Source of the DNA: an uncultured Prevotellaceae bacterium
GTDB lineage: Bacteria > Bacteroidota > Bacteroidia > Bacteroidales > Bacteroidaceae
Length of the DNA: 16,645 bases
Reading direction: 5' to 3'
NCBI GenBank assembly: GCA_947306605.1
Contig: CAMZHB010000004.1
Span: forward strand, 1 to 16,645
The notes beneath the pieces are model-generated. The model saw only the letters and a program-made list of their open reading frames with translations. It was not told where the DNA came from and did not search any database. Below, piece after piece: positions 7,723 through 15,000 of this stretch. The translations under genes were made by a program, and so were the position numbers. Positions within the stretch are counted from its first letter, which is position 1. The number at the start of each line of letters is the position of its first letter.

Positions 7723-7774
7723 CGGCGTTTCGGGCCGCAGAAACGGCGTCTCAAAATTTTGAAACGCCGTTTCT
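7723..7774 (+). repeat. REP-like bipartite palindromic element, copy B
   Basis: Module 1 carries the invariant CGGCGTTTC (7723-7731). Module 2 (7739-7774) is the most regular copy: 11-nt perfect arms (7739-7749 and 7764-7774) around the self-complementary centre TCAAAATTTTGA (7751-7762), with only one mismatched pair (7750/7763). It is 36 nt long, like the module 2 of the other copies, and starts 16 nt after CGGCG as they do. Confidence 0.8.
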
Positions 7775-7847
7775 GATTTGCCACAATTGACACCTGACGA
7801 AAATCTACAGGTTACAACATGATGAATTTGGGGATAAAATCCTGACG

Positions 7848-8639
7848 TCAGCCCTGCCGCTGGCGCACCGCCTCGAACAACAGAATGGCGGCACTGACCG
7901 ACACGTTCAACGAGTCCAACCGTCCCAGCATGGGAATGCGGATATGCGCGTCGGCCGCACGGCGCCACACGTCGGTCAGCCCTGTGGCCTCCGTCCCCAT
8001 TACCAAAGCCGTGCCCCGCCGCATGTCGGCATCGTAATACAACTCCGAATCCTGCAGCTGCGCCGTCAGGATGCGGATGCCCCGCGCCTTCAGAAACGCA
8101 ATGCACTCGTCCGACGTACAGGCCACGGTCGGCACACTGAACACGGCACCGATGGAACTGCGGATGAGATTCGGATTATACAAGTCCGTCAGCGGGTCAC
8201 ACACCACCACGCCGTCGGCCCCCGCGGCATCGGCACTGCGGAGCACGGCACCCAGATTGCCCGGTTTCTCCACGCTCTCCAACACCATCAGCAAAGGGGC
8301 GTTATCCAAGCGCAAATCCTCCAGCCCCGTCTGCCGCGACCGCACCACAGCCACCACGCCCTCCGTGCCACCGCGGTAAGCCAACTTGGCATACACCTCA
8401 GGCGTCACCTCGTAACAGGCAGCACCGGCCGCACGCGACAACACCCCGTCGGCATCCTTCAAAAGCGATGGACACAAAAACACACTGTCAACCACGAAAC
8501 CGGCATCCAGACAATGGCCCAGCTCACGACGGCCCTCGACCACAAACAACCCCGCGCGCCGGCGCTCAGACGACTTCTGCTGCAAAGCCACCAGCTGCTT
8601 CACACGCGGATTCTGCAAACTCGTTATTAACGCATTCAT
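7848..8639 (-). CDS. TrmH/SpoU-family RNA 2'-O-methyltransferase
   Basis: This 263-residue SPOUT-class enzyme is predicted to transfer a methyl group from S-adenosylmethionine to a ribose 2'-OH in rRNA or tRNA. The N-terminal part (1-105) is a SpoU substrate-binding-like domain (NPRVKQL near 10-16, FVVEGRREL at 32-40). The knotted catalytic domain follows with its three motifs: motif 1 at about 120-141 (EKPGNLGAVLRSADAAG, with Asn128 and catalytic Arg134), motif 2 LVMGTEATGL at 212-221, and motif 3 IPMLGRLDSLNVSVSAAI at 235-252. The start at 8639 (MNALITSLQNP) is chosen over the longer frame from 8699, whose extra 20 residues overlap a hairpin and a promoter box. The exact RNA site cannot be told from sequence, so no symbol is given. 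It appears monocistronic. Confidence 0.93.
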   Translation of the reverse strand: MNALITSLQNPRVKQLVALQQKSSERRRAGLFVVEGRRELGHCLDAGFVVDSVFLCPSLLKDADGVLSRAAGAACYEVTPEVYAKLAYRGGTEGVVAVVRSRQTGLEDLRLDNAPLLMVLESVEKPGNLGAVLRSADAAGADGVVVCDPLTDLYNPNLIRSSIGAVFSVPTVACTSDECIAFLKARGIRILTAQLQDSELYYDADMRRGTALVMGTEATGLTDVWRRAADAHIRIPMLGRLDSLNVSVSAAILLFEAVRQRQG

Positions 8640-8660
8640 CACTTCTTCTGCTTCTTGCTG

Positions 8661-8668
8661 CAAAAATA
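8661..8668 (-). promoter_or_regulatory. Candidate -7 box for the RNA methyltransferase
   Basis: On the minus strand this reads TATTTTTG, matching TAnnTTTG, 22 nt before the start codon at 8639. No matching -33 box is seen at 19-21 nt, so the call is tentative. Confidence 0.4.
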
Positions 8669-8675
8669 CAAAAAG

Positions 8676-8710
8676 AAAAGGAGCCCGGCCCTTCGCCACG
8701 CTCCTTTTTT
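8676..8710 (+). terminator. Terminator-like hairpin between divergent genes
   Basis: AAAAGGAGC (8676-8684) pairs perfectly with GCTCCTTTT (8700-8708) around a 15-nt loop and is followed by more T. It has the shape of an intrinsic terminator on the plus strand, but the gene to its left is on the minus strand. It could insulate the two divergent units or be left over from a lost plus-strand gene. Confidence 0.5.
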
Positions 8711-8826
8711 ATAGTCTCATGCAGTTTATTAACCTTCCGGCCGTTGCGGATATGCGAGGGAAGTTTTATAAGGCGTTTTATTGATTTTTTGAGGGGTCAG
8801 AATGATGAGAGTTGGCAACTTTTCTC

Positions 8827-8834
8827 TAAATTTG
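8827..8834 (+). promoter_or_regulatory. Candidate -7 box for the glycosyltransferase pair
   Basis: TAAATTTG fits TAnnTTTG and lies 21 nt before the ATG at 8856, which would give a very short leader. A TTTG at the standard -33 spacing is not present, so confidence is modest. Confidence 0.4.
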
Positions 8835-8855
8835 CAGTAAATTTTGCAGTGGGAT

Positions 8856-10118
8856 ATGCGAGTACTGATAGTAAACACTTCGGAACGCACGGGCGGCGCT
8901 GCCATTGCGGCGAGCCGTCTGCGAGACGCGCTGATTGACAACGGCGTGAAGACAAAAATGTTGGTTCGCACGAAGGAGACGGACAATGTGTCGGTGGCGC
9001 AACTGCGGCAGTCGCCGATGTTGCGTTTCAATTTCCTGTGGGAACGGGGACGTATCTGGCTGGGCAACAGCCTGAGCCGCGACCATTTGTTCGACATCGA
9101 CACGGCCACGCGGGGCAGTGACATCACGCGGTTGCCTGAATTCAAGGAAGCCGACGTTATCCACCTGCATTGGGTGAACCAGGGCATGCTGTCGCTGAAA
9201 GGTTTGCGCAAAATTTTGGACTCAGGGAAACCGGTGGTGTGGACCATGCACGACATGTGGCCTTTCACGGGCATTTGCCACTATGCCCACGACTGCCAGC
9301 GCTACGTGAGCGGTTGCCACGACTGCCCACTGCTGAAGAATCCGGGTGAGAAGGACATGGCGTGGCGCACGTTCCGCCGCAAGGAGGAGACGTATGTCCC
9401 GAAAAACATGGCCTTCGTGGCTTGTAGCCGTTGGCTGGCCGACCAGGCGCGCCAGAGCCGCCTGCTGCGGGGCATGCCCGTGACCGACATCCCCAACCCC
9501 ATCAACACGGCGCTGTTCAAGCCCCGCGACAAGGAGAAAGTGCGCGAGGCGTGCCGTTTGCCGCAGGACAAGAAGCTTATTCTCTTCAGTGCGTTCCGTA
9601 CGACGTCGCCCATCAAGGGACTGAACTATTTTTCCGAGGCCTGCAAGCTCTACGACCGACGTCACCCGGAGATGCGCGAGCAGATTGCCATCGTGGCCGT
9701 GGGACGCGACGCGGAGCAACTGCAGGGCATGTTCACTTATCCTGTCTATCCCATGGGATATGTGTCGGACGAGCATCGCATGGCCGACATCTACAACGCT
9801 TGCGACGCTTTCCTGATGCCGTCGCTGCAGGACAATCTGCCCAACACCATCGTGGAGGCCATGGCGAGCGGGCTGCCGTGCATTGCCACCGCCGTGGGCG
9901 GCATCCCGCAGATGATCCACCACCGCGAGAACGGCTATCTGGCCGAACCGCGCCAGGCCGACGACCTGTGCCGCGGACTGGAGTGGCTCTTCACCTGCAA
10001 CTACAGCATCGTGTCGAAGACTGCACGCAGTTTCGCCGTGAACGAGTATTCGGGACACAACGTGGCCATGCGCTACATCGAGATATACAACCAATTGTGC
10101 AACACGTTCTATGAATAG
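8856..10118 (+). CDS. Glycosyltransferase family 4 (GT-B fold)
   Basis: This 420-residue enzyme is predicted to transfer a sugar from a nucleotide-sugar donor to a growing surface glycan at the cytoplasmic face. The N-terminal Rossmann half opens with MRVLIVNTSERTGGAAIAAS (1-20), a pattern typical of WcaC-like GT4 enzymes, and contains VIHLHW (101-106) and WTMHDMWPFTG (129-139). A four-cysteine patch follows (Cys141, 147, 154, 157), as commonly seen in this subfamily. The C-terminal donor-binding half has FSAFRTTSPIKGL (244-256) and the signature DAFLMPSLQDNLPNTIVEAM (317-336), ending in an E-x7-E-like region. The ATG at 8856 is preferred over a TTG four codons upstream. The stop overlaps the next gene by 8 nt, so the two are translationally coupled. 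Donor and acceptor sugars cannot be deduced. Confidence 0.92.
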   Translation: MRVLIVNTSERTGGAAIAASRLRDALIDNGVKTKMLVRTKETDNVSVAQLRQSPMLRFNFLWERGRIWLGNSLSRDHLFDIDTATRGSDITRLPEFKEADVIHLHWVNQGMLSLKGLRKILDSGKPVVWTMHDMWPFTGICHYAHDCQRYVSGCHDCPLLKNPGEKDMAWRTFRRKEETYVPKNMAFVACSRWLADQARQSRLLRGMPVTDIPNPINTALFKPRDKEKVREACRLPQDKKLILFSAFRTTSPIKGLNYFSEACKLYDRRHPEMREQIAIVAVGRDAEQLQGMFTYPVYPMGYVSDEHRMADIYNACDAFLMPSLQDNLPNTIVEAMASGLPCIATAVGGIPQMIHHRENGYLAEPRQADDLCRGLEWLFTCNYSIVSKTARSFAVNEYSGHNVAMRYIEIYNQLCNTFYE

Positions 10119-10935
10119 ACCCGAGGACATCAAGATCACCGTGGCCACCGTGACCTACAACGCGGAGGCCATGCTCGAGCCGACGCTCCACAGCGTGGAG
10201 GAACAGACCCACCGCAACGTGGAACACCTCATCGTCGACGGCAACTCGGGCGACAATACGCTGGAGCTGGTGCGTGAATATCTGGAGCGCAACGGCGCCG
10301 AAGCCGAGCGGCACGAAATCATCCTGGTGAGCGAGCCCGACGAAGGGCTCTACGACGCCATGAACAAAGCCCTCAGGAAAGCCACCGGACACTACATTGT
10401 CTATATGAACGCGGGCGATACCTTCCACAGCGCCGACACGCTGGAAACCGTAGCCCGCTGCGCCTTCGAGAAAAGGCTCTCCAACGCCCGGCCGCAAGAG
10501 CCCGGTCTTCCCGCCGTTGTCTACGGCCAGACCGACGTGGTCGACGAGGAAGGGCACTACCTGCGCCCCCGTCACCTGACGGCACCCGCGCGACTGACAT
10601 GGCGCAGTTTCCAACGCGGCATGCTGGTGTGTCACCAGGCTTTCTTTGCCCGCACCGACCTGGCGCAGCAGTGTCCCTACGACCAGCGCTACCATTTCTC
10701 GGCCGACTTCGACTGGTGCGTGCGCATCATGCGTCTGGCCGCCCGCAAAAAGCTGCCTCTCGTTTACACCGGTGCCACTCTGGCCGATTTCATGGACGGC
10801 GGCATGACTACAAAGAACCACAGCCTGTCGCTGCGCGAGCGTTTCCGCATTATGACGCGTCACTACGGCTGGCTGCCCACCGTCGTATGGCACGGGTGGT
10901 TTCTGATGCGGCGGTTGTTCAAACGAAAGAAATAA
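10111..10935 (+). CDS. Glycosyltransferase family 2 (GT-A fold)
   Basis: This 274-residue inverting-type glycosyltransferase starts inside the end of the GT4 gene. The nucleotide-binding N-terminus reads ITVATVTYNAEAMLEPTLHS (9-28), with DGNSGDNT (43-50) as the first acidic motif. The metal-binding site is the variant NAGDTF (100-105) instead of a classic DxD, as in WcaE-like enzymes. SADFDWCVRIM in the C-terminal part contains the likely catalytic acidic residues. No membrane segment is obvious apart from a weakly hydrophobic C-terminus rich in Trp and Lys/Arg, which may dock the enzyme to the membrane. It probably acts with the preceding GT4 on the same glycan; the sugar is unknown. Confidence 0.92.
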   Translation: MNRPEDIKITVATVTYNAEAMLEPTLHSVEEQTHRNVEHLIVDGNSGDNTLELVREYLERNGAEAERHEIILVSEPDEGLYDAMNKALRKATGHYIVYMNAGDTFHSADTLETVARCAFEKRLSNARPQEPGLPAVVYGQTDVVDEEGHYLRPRHLTAPARLTWRSFQRGMLVCHQAFFARTDLAQQCPYDQRYHFSADFDWCVRIMRLAARKKLPLVYTGATLADFMDGGMTTKNHSLSLRERFRIMTRHYGWLPTVVWHGWFLMRRLFKRKK

Positions 10936-10954
10936 AAAGTGATATCCCATGACA

Positions 10955-11031
10955 AGAAGCGGCGCCGCAAAATTTCGAGGCGCCGCTTCTGATTTTTGAA
11001 ACGCCGCTTCGTAGAAACGAAGCGGCGTTTC
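10955..11031 (-). repeat. REP-like bipartite palindromic element, copy C, with an extra inverted module
   Basis: Read on the minus strand, the 52-nt unit (11006 to 10955) begins with CGGCGTTTC and reaches module 2 after the same 16-nt offset as copies A and B. Module 2 (10955-10990) has perfect 12-nt arms (10955-10966 and 10979-10990) around AAAATTTCGA. A second, inverted copy of module 1 (11023-11031) makes a 14-bp perfect hairpin, 10998-11011 with 11018-11031, loop TAGAAA. The element fills the gap between two convergent genes, so both hairpins could also help end or protect the two transcripts, though a long T run is missing. Confidence 0.8.
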
Positions 11032-11039
11032 CGTAACAT

Positions 11040-11999
11040 TTAGCGCCGGCGGTAATACCATCCGCAGGCAAAGGGGAAGTAGAGTGCGCGCAACCACGTA
11101 AGAAACGAAGAGCAGCTTTCCTCACCATAGAAGAGATGCTCGCGGTGACGTACGAAGAAACGTATGCGCCGTCCAAAGTTGAGCAGTCCCCTGCCCTGCT
11201 GCAAGCGCGCCATTTCAAGGCAGTCGTCGCGCTGAGGGGTATGGAACGGCAACGGAAGCAGTATTTTCTCAACGACGGCAAAGCGTTTGCGCACCCGGGC
11301 CTGCAACTCGGGATGCCGGAACAGCGTGGTGGCAACAAAGCGTAACGCCGACAGTTTTCCCTCCGTCGGTTTGTAAGCCGTGGCTGCACCGGCGTGACGG
11401 CGGAAATGCACCAATACGTCGTCAACAAACACAATGCGACCGGCAGCCGCAGCAATGAGTTGCAGCTGCCAGTCGTACAAGTAGGGGCATTGTTCGCCGT
11501 CGGGCAGGAAATCGAGAAGTTCGCGACGCATCAGAAACGTGTGACCCGGCAATGCGCCGATGTAGGCCACACGCAGCAAATGGAAATTGGGGCGACGGCG
11601 GTCACGTGTCACCGGAAAACCTTCGTCGGAGAAGGGCACGCTGTAACCGGAACATATCAGGGCATCGCCAATGGCTGCAGCCTGAAGTTCCAGTTTGCGC
11701 GGTTCCCACAGATCATCCTGGTCGCAGGGCGCCAGATAGTCGCCCGTGGCCTGCCTCATGGCGGAAAAGAAATTAGGGTTAATGCCGTGTGGGCCGTCGT
11801 TGCGGAGAAGACGTACCTGCGGATGGCCGGCGGCAAAAGTCTCAAGCCACTCCCAGGTGCCGTCGGTGGAGCCGTCGTCCTGCACCAGTATTTCGTGGAC
11901 GGGATAGGTCTGCTCTAATACCGTCTGCAACTGTTCCTGCAGGTGGCGCACCCCGTTGTAGGTGCACATCACGACGGATATTTTCAACACACGGTCCAT
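11040..11999 (-). CDS. Glycosyltransferase family 2 (GT-A fold)
   Basis: This 319-residue enzyme has the classic GT2 layout: ISVVMCTYNGVRHLQEQLQT (7-26), QDDGSTDGT (40-48) as the UDP/dTDP-binding acidic motif, and CDQDDLWEP (92-100) with the metal-binding DxDD. It resembles rhamnosyl- or related transferases that build O-antigen and capsule, but the sugar is not determinable. A later acidic motif, YLYDWQLQLIAAAAG, is in the usual place for the catalytic base. The C-terminal part is rich in Arg and aromatic residues and ends in a hydrophobic stretch (about 300-316), suggesting membrane contact. It starts 12 nt after the stop of the large secreted-protein gene, so the two probably share a transcript. 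It converges on the other two glycosyltransferase genes. Confidence 0.92.
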   Translation of the reverse strand: MDRVLKISVVMCTYNGVRHLQEQLQTVLEQTYPVHEILVQDDGSTDGTWEWLETFAAGHPQVRLLRNDGPHGINPNFFSAMRQATGDYLAPCDQDDLWEPRKLELQAAAIGDALICSGYSVPFSDEGFPVTRDRRRPNFHLLRVAYIGALPGHTFLMRRELLDFLPDGEQCPYLYDWQLQLIAAAAGRIVFVDDVLVHFRRHAGAATAYKPTEGKLSALRFVATTLFRHPELQARVRKRFAVVEKILLPLPFHTPQRDDCLEMARLQQGRGLLNFGRRIRFFVRHREHLFYGEESCSSFLTWLRALYFPFACGWYYRRR

Positions 12000-12011
12000 C
12001 GGAACGGACAG

Positions 12012-15000
12012 TTAGCGGCGGGTCTTGTGACCCTTGGTCACCACAATACCCTTGGCAACATCGGAACGGACACGACGACCCTGCAAGTCGTAGGCCCCGG
12101 AGGTCTGTGACGAGGCTTCCTGACTTATCTGACGGATGCCTTCCTCACCGATACTAAAGGTGTAATAGTCGCATTCGGGCAATCCGTCTTCCTTCAGCAG
12201 GTACACGCTGTTTATTGCCAACGACGTGGACGACGATGTGGACATGCGGCATTGGTTCTCCGTATACGTCAGAGTATAGAACGAACCTGCTGTCAGTCCG
12301 CGCAGAGATGCCGCCGTACCATGCAGCAACGCGGTTTCCTCATACACACGGTCTGTCTTGCAAAGACCGAGAATCACTTTGGCGCTTGCTTCACCCACGA
12401 GGATTACCGGCATGAAAGCCGGGATAGTGTCCATTTCCACTTTCTGCAGATGGACAACACCGTCGGCAGTGACATTGCCAACCGTATAGGCCGTAGCCTC
12501 AGCCGGTACAATCATGCCGAAAGGCATACAGACACCTGTCATGCCTCCCGCGTTAAGCGATACCGCTATTTGGTCAACCGGTTCCAAATACCATTGTCCA
12601 GCGGCCTCGGTCGTCTTGCCGGCCACGGGATTCGACGAACTGTTTAAGGCAATGCCGTAAGGTGCAGTCCAATAAGCGCCGATAGAGTATTTGAAAAGAC
12701 CGCGGTCAGTCAAATAAGCCGGTTCTGCCTCTTCTTTCTCCGCCGTCATAAGTTTACCATTATTACTGCTGGCCGGGATGAGAGCGAGGTAACGGCCTTC
12801 AACGCCCATCATGTAGCCATTTTCGGTATCCAGCGGCTCAAACGTCCACACCTGGTCTGCCCGGTTGGTGGTCGTGCGGCTGGCCAAGGAACCGTCAGCA
12901 CCCAATGTCAGGTAATTCCGGTTGGAGCTGACCGAACGCACACGATAGAGAGCCGTCTCCGGGGTAAACTCCACTTTCTTCACGTTGGCAATGATGCTGT
13001 TCACCTCTTCGATGTCGGCCAGAGTCAAATCGGTGCGTGCCGCCAAATCACGAAGCGTCTGTATGTCGTCCTCGTCAGTAATGCTACCCACGACCCCGGC
13101 AGGTAACTTGAGCCATGTGGCAATGTCGGCTACAGACTGTTTCATCTCGTTGAACATGTCGATGTCGTGGAGACGCTGCAACGCATCTTCGTCAGACAAC
13201 TGCTGTGAAATGTTGTCGTAAAGAATGAATGTGGTGCCCGTACCCGTTGTAGTGGCACGCTGGACCGCAGTGGTTTCAGACGTGGGATTGGCTGAAAGAT
13301 AATACTTGTCCTGCTTAATCGTGAAACCGGTGCTGTTGCTGACAGCCGTAATCACAGTCTCCCGAGGTTGGTCGCTGAGCAACGACGCCTGCGTCATGTC
13401 AAGGTAGACACCCAATCCGGGATTGTACACATAGTAACTTCCGAAACGTTCGGAGCGAATGATTTGCCAATTGTTTATCGGCAACGTGACATCCACCTTG
13501 CCACGGGTTGACTCATGGGCGCCGGATACGGTGGCTTCGCCCAGTGCCAGTCCTTTCACGCTTTCCTTCTCGTTTCCAATCACCACACCACGTCCGTTGG
13601 CGTTGCACAACTGATAGAGGCGTGTGGAGCCGATGTTACTTACTTCCTTCACTTTTGCGTAACGCAGTGGCGTGGCCTGCTGTGACACCCGGCTTACAGC
13701 TTCAAACAAAGCTTCGCCGTCGGCAGGCTGGCCATCAGCATAGAGTTGGATGACTTCCTGCAGGTCGCTGGCAGCATAGTTTCCGAACGTATTGGCCTTT
13801 TCAATCATGTCGGAAGCCAAAATCTTGGCTGCTTCCGCCTTGTCGGCGTTACGGAGATAAAGTTCATTTATCATCAGATGCTTGCCATAGCCCTGATTGA
13901 ACATCACACGGAAGTAACGCGACTGAACCGTTTGGTCGAAATAGACCACGTTACGGTGTGCATTTTCCACCGTTATGGGGCCGGCAGCCAATGTCCACGA
14001 CGTACCGTTTTCGGATGTGTACAGGCTCACCGACTTGGCGTGATAGTTGTTTCCGCGGGCTGTATAGAAAGCCAGGCTATTCACTTCGACCGTTTCTCCA
14101 GCATCAAGATTAAGCCAGTGGGGATAGTTGTAAGTACCGCCGGTATATTTCGAGTGCCAGTAGGAATTCTCGTTCCCGTCAATGGCCTTTGCTGCCGGTC
14201 CGCTGTTGCCCTCGTTCGTCGTATTCTCGTCCGAATAAGCCATCAGCATCCATTGGCTCAGGTCGTAGTTACCGGTTGCGGCGTTGAGACGGTTCTCCAT
14301 TTTGCCTGCCTCGTCTTTTTTGATAGCTTGGTCCACTCGGGCCATAAGGGCTTCCAGATTGATGGTGTCCACACAAACGTTTTCCAAAGGCAGCGGCACA
14401 TAGTTCACCGTGTCATGAGTATCCATGTAACCTCCTGTGGAGAGGAAGAAACAGTTGCCATACTTGGGATAGGCTCCGTGACCATAGTCAGTACGCGAAT
14501 TACGGTTGCCGTTACCCTGCGTGTGGCCATAGGTCACGCGGTTGCGGTTGTACCATTGTCCACTGGCCAGCGAGCGCATATAGCCGTTGCGGAAATAAGC
14601 ACGGTGTTCATAGTTACCGCCTTGGTTGGAGAAAGGTTCCAAGAACGAATACCAACCGGCAAAATAGTTCTTCTGTCCGCTCACGCGGTGAGTACAGATG
14701 TACTTCCATGCCGGGTCATTATCCATTTTGTACCACGCGCTGACCAACACGTTCTGATATTCAAACGTAGAGTCATTACCGTTACGGTCCTTGACTGTCA
14801 CTAGCGTGTTCTCTGGGCGCACGTTGGTAATAAACTGAATCCAATGGCCCGGAGTCCAGTATGAGCCGTTCTGCAGGAAGGCCTGGCTGCCTGTTCCTTC
14901 ACCCGTAAAGTGATTGAGTATCACTTCGGGGCCGGCATCGAGAGCCCGGCTTTGCAGGTACTCGGGCAATTCTTTGTTCTTATCCATGTCGCCGGCATCC

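Larger units (their letters stand above)
7543..7847. other. Intergenic region between the RNA methyltransferase and NPCBM genes (305 nt)
   Basis: No gene is supported. It holds the NPCBM promoter (7577-7609) and a REP-like palindromic element (7723-7774). The stretches 7610-7700 and 7775-7847 show no clear feature. An open frame running through here on the minus strand (7630-8106) mostly overlaps the methyltransferase in another frame and translates the repeat, so it is not a gene. Confidence 0.7.

Noticed and set aside
9991..11097. A 368-codon minus-strand frame crossing the palindromic element
   Set aside because: It is antisense to the GT2 gene and translates the intergenic repeat at one end; such frames through repeats are false genes.
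13746..14804. A 352-codon plus-strand frame inside the large secreted-protein gene
   Set aside because: It mirrors the DUF3472 and F5/8C regions, whose motifs are clear on the minus strand.
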